This document shows positions 54,501 to 61,208 of a stretch of DNA of 64,000 nucleotides, piece after piece. Each line of letters begins with the position of its first letter. The first letter of the stretch is position 1. This DNA is from Pseudomonas sp. MRSN 12121 (GTDB lineage: Bacteria; Pseudomonadota; Gammaproteobacteria; Pseudomonadales; Pseudomonadaceae). The stretch lies in the NCBI RefSeq assembly GCF_000931465.1, contig NZ_CP010892.1, positions 4,177,388 to 4,241,387 of the forward strand, in the 5' to 3' direction. The notes beneath the pieces were generated by a model, which saw only the letters and a program-made list of their open reading frames with translations, did no database searches and was not told the DNA's origin. Both the position numbers and the translations under genes were made by a program.

Positions 54501-57500
54501 AACTGCCCGCGGCCGCGTGCTTGGGAATGTCCACGTAGGCCGGCGCGGCATTGGCCTGGTTGGGGCCGTTGTAGCCGAGGAAGTAGGCCGGCACGCTGTC
54601 GCCACCGGCCCCTCCCTGGGCGCCTCGCCCGGTGTATTCGAGTTCATACAGGTTCGTGCCGACCTTCACCAATTGCGCATGGCCCTCGGCCGGCAAACGG
54701 CCGGACTTGACCAGTGCCTCGGCGCTGAGGGTGTGGGTCTTGGCGAACTGCACAGGGTCGGCGGCGAACTGGTGGATGTCGGCGCTGCCCTGGCGCGGCT
54801 CGGCACCGCCACCCAGCGACGCCAGCCCGCTCTTGAGCTGCTGGTCCTGCGCCGCCTGCCCCAGCAGCGCTGGCAACGGGCCGATGCGGGTGAAACGCGG
54901 CGGATGGAATTCCTCGGCCGGCGCCAGGCCCTGATTGACCAGCGGCAACACGCGCGCCATCACGCCGTCATACAACTCGCCCTCCAACAGCTGCTGGCGG
55001 CCTTCGGCCCGGTAGCGGTCGAACATCTGCAGCAGCTCTGCGCCGATGCTGCCCTCGCCTCGCGGCTCATAGCGCGCAGCGACATACAGGGTCTCGAAGA
55101 ACGAGTGATAGCCGTTGCGGATCATGAAGGCCGCGTTGGCCATCTGGAACTGCCAGTACTGCTTGACGCTCAGCGGGCCGCCGAACAGCTCCGGCAAGGC
55201 ATTGCTGACGGTCTGGGTGGTCCCGGAAATCCCGCCCACGAACGGCGTGTCCAAATCGTTCATGTAGCGTGTGGCTTCATTGCCGGGATCGGGCCGGAAC
55301 TGGTTGTAGCTGCGGTACTTGTCGTCCTCGATCCGGTACACCGCATCGCCCTCGGCCTGAGCCTGCCCCGGGTGCGTATTGAGGATCAGGTAAGGGTCGG
55401 GACGGTTCAGCCGGTTGTTGATCATCACCTTGTCGGCCGCGCCCTGGGGCGCCAGAGCGGCATGCGGGTTGACCGGTACCGCGGCCTTGGACAGGCTGTC
55501 GGCCACCGGGCGCAGCGCGTGGAACAGCGCCTGCTTGCGCAGGCTGCGACCGGCATCGCTCGCCAGCAGCGCCGCGACGGTCGGGCGCAGTGCCGCGTCG
55601 CCGCCTTGCAGGCTGTCGGCGCCGCGCAGCAACAGGTTGAACAGCTTGTCGTCCAGGGAGCGCTCGACCGCGACCTGATCGAACACCGGCACGTTCGGAT
55701 TGTTCGGGTGCTGCGCCGCTTTGGCGGCGGCGACCCGCTGGTGTTCCGCGTCGATCGCCTGGGCGCGCCACGGTTCGTACGCCGGCGCCAGGAGCAACTT
55801 GGCCTGGGCGATGTCGCTCTGCACGTAGCCGCCGTTGAGGGCCCTGGCCAGCGCCGGTTCGTTCGCCAGGCGGTTCGCCAGGTCGAACAGCAGCGCATCG
55901 TTATCGTGGCTCTGCCAGGCCGATGCAGCGAAGGCCTGCTCCCACAGCACCTTGTTCAGGTTGTTGCCCTTGATGTCGCGCAGGCTGCTGCGGCTGTGTT
56001 CCGGCACCAGGACCCCGGCCGGGGTGATGTGGTTGCGCTCGAGCAAGCGCGCCAGTTGCTGCATGAAGGTGTCGCGCTCGCTGTCGGTCTTGAACAGCCG
56101 GCGGGCCTTGTCCCCGCCTTCGCGCAGCTGTTCCAGCTTGTCGAAGAACGCCGCGCTGTACTGGTACAGGGCCTTGGTCTGCACCCGGCTCAAATGGCTG
56201 CTGCTGACCTTGTCGCCATCGACGGTCATCACGGCGAAAGGCGTGGCGGAGCGGAACTCCTTGCCCTCGGGCATTTCCAGCAGGTACTGGCGCTCGGCGA
56301 AGCCCACCGAGCGCTCCAGCTCATGAATATCGACGAAGAGCCCGTCGCGGTCCGGGTGGTAGCTGTTGCGGTGAAAGTCCTCCAGGCCGATGGTCTGGAA
56401 GCTGGCGATATCCGCGTTCTGGTTGATCAGGTCGCTGAGCGCACCGGCCAGCGGCACTTCGCGCGGGGCCGTGGTGGTCGGCGCCTGGCCGGAAACCTGG
56501 ATACCGACCTGGTTCGGCACCTTGCGATCGACGTTGGTCAGCAGCAGTTTGTGGCCGTTACCCAGCACCTGGGCCTTGAAGCCTTCGCGCAGGGTGCTTT
56601 CCGAGACCAGGTGGTGAGCGAAGTACTGCTCGACGAAGGCGGTCTTGACCAGTACCGAGCGGATGGGGGCGAAAGTCGGCGAACGCGAGGATGGCGGCTC
56701 GCTCTTGAGCCGGTACTGCTGCTGCCAGGCCAGGGAGCGGGCGGCGGTGCCGAAGAAGAAATTCAGCACCCCGTCGGTGGGCACCACCAGCCGGCCGTTC
56801 TCCAGGAAGAAATCCTTGAAGCGTCCGTCGGTGCTGGCATTGACCAGCGCCACGTTCATGCGGATATAGCCGGGGCGCTCCTCCATCATCAGCAGCGAAA
56901 TGTTCACCGGCAATTCGTCGGAAGCCCGCGGCGGCTTGGCCAGCGCCGCACGGGCAGCGCCCTCCTGCGCGGCGGGCGCCTTGAGCAGGCTGTCGTAGCG
57001 AGCGCTGACCTCCTTGTAGGCCTGCAGCTCGGAGAACAGGGTCACGTAGGACTGGGTGAAGGTGGAGTCGGCGACCTGCAGGCTCAATTGCCGTTCCAGG
57101 CGCTCGACCCGCGCCTTGAGTTCTTTCTGCTTGACCGATGTCCCGTCTTTGAGGCCCTGGGCTTCCAGCAACCTGAGGGCCTTGTTCCAGGTGCTGTCGT
57201 AGTGGGTGATGGCGGTCTGCTGCCGGCTGTAGAGCAGGATGTCGCGGTCCAGCTGCTGCTTGTAGGCGCTGGTCGCCGGGGTGTCGGCGATGCTGTTCAT
57301 CTGTTTGCGGCGCTGCTTGAGCACCTGCAGCTGGTCGCCGACCGAGACGGGGTTGTCCTGCATCTGGAAGTGCTGCGCGGCCAGCACGCTGAGGGTGCTC
57401 TGCTGCATGTCGAGCAGGCGCTCGCCGACCTGCCTGACGTATTCGGCGCGTTCGCCGGAGGTCATGTGGAACCATTCGGTCTGCCTGCCCGACCCTTCGA

Positions 57501-57558
57501 TCCGCTGGTTGATCAGGGTATTGAGCAGGCGCGTGAAGTCCTTGGACATGAAAGCCAT
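48505..57558 (-). CDS. fitD: Insect toxin FitD (Mcf family)
   Basis: A 3,017-residue protein toxin related to Mcf (makes caterpillars floppy) of Photorhabdus and known from P. protegens/P. chlororaphis. The ATG at 57558 is fixed by AAAGGA 8 nt upstream. No signal peptide is seen (MAFMSKDFTRLLNTLINQ); secretion is by the adjacent type I system. The N-terminal 1,000 residues are helical and effector-like. Around 1390-1510 is a C58/YopT-like protease pattern: C1395 (GGRCYPLVRAMAVAL), H1484 (NTQNHSMLVGS), D1504 (YFYDPNVGIFAF). Residues about 1800-1890 are a glycine/alanine-rich hydrophobic stretch (GAAGVGAGLLGASTAGAVLG) like the TcdA/TcdB pore region. The C-terminal third is beta-rich and ends in an RTX-like acidic region. 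Mcf1 work, as I recall it, describes host-triggered autoprocessing by such a protease. Confidence 0.95.
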   Translation of the reverse strand: MAFMSKDFTRLLNTLINQRIEGSGRQTEWFHMTSGERAEYVRQVGERLLDMQQSTLSVLAAQHFQMQDNPVSVGDQLQVLKQRRKQMNSIADTPATSAYKQQLDRDILLYSRQQTAITHYDSTWNKALRLLEAQGLKDGTSVKQKELKARVERLERQLSLQVADSTFTQSYVTLFSELQAYKEVSARYDSLLKAPAAQEGAARAALAKPPRASDELPVNISLLMMEERPGYIRMNVALVNASTDGRFKDFFLENGRLVVPTDGVLNFFFGTAARSLAWQQQYRLKSEPPSSRSPTFAPIRSVLVKTAFVEQYFAHHLVSESTLREGFKAQVLGNGHKLLLTNVDRKVPNQVGIQVSGQAPTTTAPREVPLAGALSDLINQNADIASFQTIGLEDFHRNSYHPDRDGLFVDIHELERSVGFAERQYLLEMPEGKEFRSATPFAVMTVDGDKVSSSHLSRVQTKALYQYSAAFFDKLEQLREGGDKARRLFKTDSERDTFMQQLARLLERNHITPAGVLVPEHSRSSLRDIKGNNLNKVLWEQAFAASAWQSHDNDALLFDLANRLANEPALARALNGGYVQSDIAQAKLLLAPAYEPWRAQAIDAEHQRVAAAKAAQHPNNPNVPVFDQVAVERSLDDKLFNLLLRGADSLQGGDAALRPTVAALLASDAGRSLRKQALFHALRPVADSLSKAAVPVNPHAALAPQGAADKVMINNRLNRPDPYLILNTHPGQAQAEGDAVYRIEDDKYRSYNQFRPDPGNEATRYMNDLDTPFVGGISGTTQTVSNALPELFGGPLSVKQYWQFQMANAAFMIRNGYHSFFETLYVAARYEPRGEGSIGAELLQMFDRYRAEGRQQLLEGELYDGVMARVLPLVNQGLAPAEEFHPPRFTRIGPLPALLGQAAQDQQLKSGLASLGGGAEPRQGSADIHQFAADPVQFAKTHTLSAEALVKSGRLPAEGHAQLVKVGTNLYELEYTGRGAQGGAGGDSVPAYFLGYNGPNQANAAPAYVDIPKHAAAGSFLFTGTLSGCSLVVTSLDANTFRVYHDGRVNSSLLYDNVVMAVDYKDYQVAGTAEGLAAAYMQYLDGQWQLVFQRQEYQRDGQTVWPKLREGAQPLQIQTADPRVTERNRAAFAAYREQVHQNLKKVATQFGVPVEGVADGVYNGGAFSPEHPAIAAWNRLREEVQAKVSADIQQLTDKRFRLQDERRGASDKGLIDQQIRQINLTQDHYRAQYDPVLREAGSVEKTWLWQQIKAKDGTAAVVRTDDSAIQGGGEERTSSVGERYAVAEAYQRGARGTAFSDGMRDFRTIGIPAVDDRMSSLEMKQLFLDGQLTPLQRGALSARITQAAQAEYIDKVLRQTAVFSEDFQRAGSVYGQLAPQDFYLQLVGDHYGGRCYPLVRAMAVALASGGERGVNSLVQKLFLASADPQAGSSTLLKNSLIRLHSNVDAIQASKEVGRVQLADVVARLAKISGTSMFALNTQNHSMLVGSTVTAGGGQRYYFYDPNVGIFAFDSSKGLAKAMEQHLVSRKLAAHYGSFGSQSAPAFNLIEIDTGRMAQVPVGNGLNVADLSRPEELTQVIGQQREAERVVDAGRRASEDLRLGTALSTFDAEQWGERFLAASTRLAREHRLGSEWMPVIATTDERQGGGYRVQFINRDQPEQTRWLETGDEAFVGFRRFVDEHMSVLNRHFSLEHGQIRPRAGVGEAAPVDGLNAGFAVQTLIQWFADRNRKDASQGTVSPDLATALKIHSYLGLAQMAHGTVQDVAKVTALVKTALRGEVVAAETSLKDFASSLGHTVNEGAGVLFGGAMVILDAYELAHADNDVQKAVYGTQLAFDSASFVTGAAGVGAGLLGASTAGAVLGGAGVILGGLAVGFTALAQAFGAVAEDAKAVGRYFDALDKAYQGNGYRYDAEKKVLVPLPGAVVKRLDLRNQQIGFDSQYIYRTHHGSTGSGAINYFFWAGDFPRMIHKRDEAIEVRSGIGYPQASQALAHGDSTTVILPGTPKSYISYEYMILPGSTTRHDTGFDVIRRLEEDRRFDYDFYIFPSEETIRRIRQEYVDTPVEVILDSRNRQLIVPELPKELRGYLRYEIKGAGGEYLIGLNEGARVKLSSENSVAADPQVHLPDIHPLEGQPQDVRYSVASNTRSRWIIDTSQLASDHISFASNRLEIGGVTVELDPTQNGRVLVVNGQGEVREVDFANRTAQVIVEDASQWQVPGHRIEQHLSELAKAHQLHGQYVAVENYTYEGRNVGQAFYEVAKNRMLFTDTQVEQARHAQLGAVVGAHAYFVDAENAAAWRVDIATGKVDAQFAPAFNQSAGHISRFWQEGDTVYLARRYQLKEHEAELTYRIGADGMELVGVVGDEVLLQSSARTGQHGDTLKTLLQGYESQATGRATPVYSLGAPMMEPKAAALVTVFGVDNANVAHRYWVRTSDGTLIKPNLAPPTGQQPAVDAQGKPRSAWPIPPDLVFAGSMPQRAGQEVFFFYSQREKVLFRQEGPGQQVLDGSQPSALRLDIPALANVLELGGHLVAVTEDGRVARIEASGRLSYEAVNEHWLKKHGAWWKDLASVTGSNATLAVFGAKAADGKSALPVWYHKGQVVVASPELQGKSLQFLGFDSASSSARLFEPASRKLYLQAPLPAEALATAFGTDEVLEATAQLPAATPLMPELQLQSAVQVDAGLRLTTVQGEILLRTNSGDVQLVAVNKGWQQARLGNLPQALAEVAGRWGTQGVLTLQGTDTLGWFDVASGQVFASTGIPAAGGLRFIGVASAAQPSAYVYSPTEQALYQVGEGAAHKLGHYGNVERIGASLLLQGGGADNRQDELAPPLIAGVDSVVLHGGAAGDTYRLSAATWAHYRTVMIDNADPGQALDRLIMPAIDGQDLLVSRQGEDVLLTDTGTGTALVLRHVLGEQAAAQGHLQIELPGDSSVIGIEHLLEGFAQAGSTRDGVFELASRERRAIPETNAIASAMEAEGPSLAKLSGAMAAFADTGGAREHLPQNRQAAQAVLVPPLS

Positions 57559-57678
57559 TGCGGTGATCCTTTGTCTGTTTTGAGCGAGGCCCTTCGCGTT
57601 GCGAAAGGCCGCCTGGCGATACGGATATCGGGGATGGGGAGGCCTGGCTGGTTCGTGTGTACTCCTGCCGTCGGTGGG

Positions 57679-59817
57679 TCAATCCTTCATCTGCAGGGCC
57701 CACTGCCGGGCGTACAGCCCGTCCAGGGCGAGCAGCTGTTCATGGCTGCCCTGCTCGAGCACCTGGCCGCGGTCGATGACCAGGATCCGGTCGGCGTGGC
57801 GCAGGGTATTGAGACGGTGGGCGATGCTGATCACCGTGCGGCCCTGCGTGATGCCTTGCAGGTTGGCCATCACCGCCGCTTCCGACTCGTAGTCCAGGGC
57901 GCTGGTAGCCTCGTCCAGCAGCAGGATCCCGGGGTTGGTCAGCAGCGCCCGGGCCAGGGCGATGCGCTGGCGCTGGCCGCCGGACAGCTGGCCGCCGCGC
58001 TCGCCGACCTGGGTCTCATAGCCCTCGGCCAGGGCTTCGATGAAGCCCGCCGCCCCGGCCAGGCTGGCGGCGTGGCGCACTTCGGCGGCGCTGGCCTGGG
58101 GCCGGCACAGGCGGATGTTGTCGGCGACGCTGCCGGCGAACAGCACGCTTTCCTGCAGCACCACGCTCATGTTGCGGCGCAGCGCCACCGGGTCGGCGAT
58201 GGCCAGGTCGATACCGTCCACCAGTACCCGCCCATGCTGGGGGATGTAGAGGCGTTGCAGCAGGCGGGTCAGGGTCGACTTGCCGGAGCCGGAAGGCCCG
58301 GTGATGCCGACGAACTCGCCCGGGCGGATCTCCAGGTCGAGGTTGCGCAAGATCTCCTGGCCGTCTTCCTCGTAGCGAAAGCGCACGCCCTGGAAACTCA
58401 CGCCGCCCTGCAACGCGGGCACCGAAGCCAGCCCACCGCTGCCGCTCTCGCACTCGGTATCGAGAATGTCGCCCAGCCGGCGCAGGGAAATCAGCGTGTG
58501 CTGGAAGTCCTGCCAGACCTGGGCCAGGCGCAGGATCGGCTCCACCACATGCCCGGCCAGCATGTTGAAGGCCACCAGCTGGCCGGGGCTCAACTGACCG
58601 TCCAGCACCAGCATCACGCCCCACCACAGCAGCAGCGCGGCCGTCAGTTTCTGGATCACGCCGATGCCCTGCCCGGCCCAGATCCCGACGATGCGGGTGT
58701 GGAAAGCCGCCCGCACATAGGCCGCCAGTTGCCGTTGCCACTGCTGCTGGAAGCCGCTTTCGACGGCCCCGGTCTTGATCGTCTCGATGCCGGTCACGGC
58801 CTCGGTGAGAAAGGCCGTGTTGGCCGCGTTCAACTCGTATTCGCGCAGGGCCCGGCTGCGCAGCAAGGGCCCGACGCAAAGCCAGAAGACGAAGTACAGG
58901 GCCAGGGAGCCGACCACGACCCAGGTCAGCAGCGGCGCGTAGGCATACATCACGGCAATGAACAGCCCGCAGAACGCCAGGTCCAGCACCAGGGTCAGCG
59001 CCGAGCCGGTGAGGAACTGGCGGATCTGCTGCATCTCGCCGACCCGGGCGATGATCTCGCCGGTCTGGCGCTGCTGGAAGTACCCCAGCGGCAACCGGAT
59101 CAGGTGCTGGTACAGCCGGGCGGAGAGCTCGGCGTTGACCTTGCTCGCCAGGTGGCTGAACAGCCAGGAACGCAGGAAGCCGAACAAGGGCTCGAACAGC
59201 GCCAGGGCCAGCATCGCCATGCCCAGCACTTGCAGGCTCGACAGGCCACGGCTGACCAGGACCCGGTCGATGACGTTCTCGAACAACAGCGGCGTCACCA
59301 GCGCCACCAGTTGCAGCATCAGCGACACCAGCAGCACGCTGCGAAACTGCCGCGCGTGCTTGAGGATCGACGGCAGGAACCAGCCGATGCCGAAACCCGC
59401 GCGCTGGAGCCCGGCATGCCGCTCCGCCAGCAGCAGGACCTGGCCCTGCCAGAGTTGCACCAGCTCGTTGCGGGACAGGTCCTCGCAGACGCCCTGCAGG
59501 GGCCAGAACAACCGGACCCGGTCGCCTTCCACCGCGTCCAGCACGGCCCAGCCGCGGCGGGTTTCCAGCAAGGCCGGCAGCGGCAGATGCTGCAATCGCT
59601 GCGCCTGGCTGTGCACGGCCCGCGCGCGCAGGCCGATCCAGCCGGCGCAGCGCCGCAGGTCGAGGCTGTCGGCCAGGCCTTCGACTCGCCCCAGGCGGTG
59701 CTCCAGTTGCGCCGCGCTGACGCTCAGGTCGAACCGCCGAGCGGCCCAGGCCAGCGCATGCAGGCCAGTATCGAACAGGGTGGGGGATTCGGCCTCGGGA
59801 TTGAACGCATTACTCAT
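57679..59817 (-). CDS. fitC: Type I secretion ABC transporter FitC
   Basis: A 712-residue HlyB-type exporter half. The N-terminal peptidase-C39-like domain lacks a catalytic Cys (LFDTGLHALAWAARRF) and so should only bind substrate. The membrane domain (six helices from about 155) is followed by the ATPase: Walker A GPSGSGKST near 506-514, signature LSGGQRQR and Walker B ILLLDEATSALD. ATG 59817 follows the fitB stop by 2 bp. A 120-bp gap separates it from fitD. Two complete ABC subunits (FitA and FitC) in one system suggest a heterodimer. Confidence 0.92.
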   Translation of the reverse strand: MSNAFNPEAESPTLFDTGLHALAWAARRFDLSVSAAQLEHRLGRVEGLADSLDLRRCAGWIGLRARAVHSQAQRLQHLPLPALLETRRGWAVLDAVEGDRVRLFWPLQGVCEDLSRNELVQLWQGQVLLLAERHAGLQRAGFGIGWFLPSILKHARQFRSVLLVSLMLQLVALVTPLLFENVIDRVLVSRGLSSLQVLGMAMLALALFEPLFGFLRSWLFSHLASKVNAELSARLYQHLIRLPLGYFQQRQTGEIIARVGEMQQIRQFLTGSALTLVLDLAFCGLFIAVMYAYAPLLTWVVVGSLALYFVFWLCVGPLLRSRALREYELNAANTAFLTEAVTGIETIKTGAVESGFQQQWQRQLAAYVRAAFHTRIVGIWAGQGIGVIQKLTAALLLWWGVMLVLDGQLSPGQLVAFNMLAGHVVEPILRLAQVWQDFQHTLISLRRLGDILDTECESGSGGLASVPALQGGVSFQGVRFRYEEDGQEILRNLDLEIRPGEFVGITGPSGSGKSTLTRLLQRLYIPQHGRVLVDGIDLAIADPVALRRNMSVVLQESVLFAGSVADNIRLCRPQASAAEVRHAASLAGAAGFIEALAEGYETQVGERGGQLSGGQRQRIALARALLTNPGILLLDEATSALDYESEAAVMANLQGITQGRTVISIAHRLNTLRHADRILVIDRGQVLEQGSHEQLLALDGLYARQWALQMKD

Positions 59818-59819
59818 GC

Positions 59820-61208
59820 TCAACGCTCCCGCAACGCTTCGGACTGATACTCGCGGATCGGCCCCAAGAGGTAATTGATCACCCGCCGTTCGCCGGTGCG
59901 GATCTCGCCGGTCACGCTCATGCCGGCCTGCAACGGCATCCAGCCGCCCCCCGCGGCAATCGCAGCGCGCTCCAGGCGGATCCGGGTGGGAAACACCAGG
60001 CCCAGTTGCTCGTCCTTGATGGCGTCGCCGGAAACGTGGGCAACCGTACCGCGCAGGGTGCCGTAGCGGGTGTAGGGAAAGGCGTCGACCTTGAGCTCCA
60101 CCGGCTGGCCGGCCCTGACGAAACCGACGTCCTTGTTCAGCACCATGACCTCGGCGTCCAGCTCGGCGCCCTCGGGCACTATCACCATCAGTTGCTGCGC
60201 CGGCTGCACCGCGCCACCCAGGGTGTGCACCGCCAGTTGCTGGACCACGCCGTCCACCGGCGCCAGCAGGGTTTGCAGGCGCTGGCGATCGCGTCCGCGG
60301 ATCAGTTGCTGTTCGAGCACGGCGATATCCTGGCGAGCGCGGTTGAGTACTTCGTGCTGCTCGCGCCGGGTCCTGGCCAGGAAACCGTCGCGCTGTTCCC
60401 GGCGGTTGCGGGCCTGGGCCTTGAGCACTTGCAGTTCGGCGTGCTGCTGGGCCAGCGAGCGCTCGACCTCCAGTTGTTCCTTTTCCTGCTCCAGCAGCTC
60501 GACTCGGGGCAACAGCTGCTCGGCCGCCATCGCCCGGCGCGCATCGAGGCGACGACGGACATTGCCGGCCAGCTTGCCTAGGGCGGCGATCTCGCTGTTG
60601 CGGGCCTGCTGGCTGGCCTGGTTGATGGCGATCTCGGCATCGAGGCTGTCCAGGTTGGCGCTGATCTCCTTCCAGGTGCTCGCCAGTTGCTCGCGGGCTT
60701 GCAGCATCTGCTCGGGTTCCAGCCCGGGGGGTGCCTGGTAGCTGTGCAGCGGGTCGGCGCTCAACAGCGCCTCGGCCTGGGCCAGTTCCAGGCGCTTGAA
60801 TGCCAGCTGGGCGCGCAGTTCGCTCAGCTCGGCGTCGATGCCGATCGGGTTCAGCGCCACCAGCGCTTCCCCGGCCCGGACCCGTTGCCCGTCGCGGACA
60901 TGGATCGCCCGCACCTCTCCCGCCTCGTGCGCCTGGATCACCTTGGTGTAGCTGGAGACCATGAGCCGCCCGGCGGCACTGGCATGAATGTCGAGGAAGC
61001 CGAGGATCGCCCAGCCCAGCGCCAGCAGGATCGACAGCACCAGCAGCAGCGCCGTGCCACGCGCCCAGGGCGCAGGTGGGCGCTCGACGATTTCCAGGTA
61101 GCCGGGTTGGAATTCGTACTCGTCGCGGGTACGCCCCAGCAGCGCCGGAGCCCCGCGCAACCCGTGCCAGCCGCGCCGCAGCCAGGCCGGCAAGCCGACG
61201 CGCCTCAT
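59820..61208 (-). CDS. fitB: Type I secretion membrane fusion protein FitB
   Basis: A HlyD-family adaptor of 462 residues from ATG 61208, overlapping the fitA stop by ATGA. A basic cytoplasmic N-terminus leads to one membrane helix (TALLLVLSILLALGWAILG, about 52-71). Then comes a lipoyl half-motif (YTKVIQAHEAGEVRAIHVRDGQRV), a long coiled-coil region (about 150-300, rich in Glu/Gln/Arg/Leu), the second lipoyl half (LLAPVDGVVQQLAVHTLGG) and a beta-barrel C-terminus (VINYLLGPIREYQSEALRER). It bridges FitA/FitC to FitE. Confidence 0.93.
   Translation of the reverse strand: MRRVGLPAWLRRGWHGLRGAPALLGRTRDEYEFQPGYLEIVERPPAPWARGTALLLVLSILLALGWAILGFLDIHASAAGRLMVSSYTKVIQAHEAGEVRAIHVRDGQRVRAGEALVALNPIGIDAELSELRAQLAFKRLELAQAEALLSADPLHSYQAPPGLEPEQMLQAREQLASTWKEISANLDSLDAEIAINQASQQARNSEIAALGKLAGNVRRRLDARRAMAAEQLLPRVELLEQEKEQLEVERSLAQQHAELQVLKAQARNRREQRDGFLARTRREQHEVLNRARQDIAVLEQQLIRGRDRQRLQTLLAPVDGVVQQLAVHTLGGAVQPAQQLMVIVPEGAELDAEVMVLNKDVGFVRAGQPVELKVDAFPYTRYGTLRGTVAHVSGDAIKDEQLGLVFPTRIRLERAAIAAGGGWMPLQAGMSVTGEIRTGERRVINYLLGPIREYQSEALRER

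Noticed and set aside
49765..59847. Open frame of 3,360 codons on the plus strand, antisense to fitD and fitC
   Set aside because: It is the mirror of GC-rich codon use in fitD/fitC; the translation is His/Gln/Arg/Gly-rich without domains and runs through two genes and their gap. The minus-strand frames carry clear motifs.
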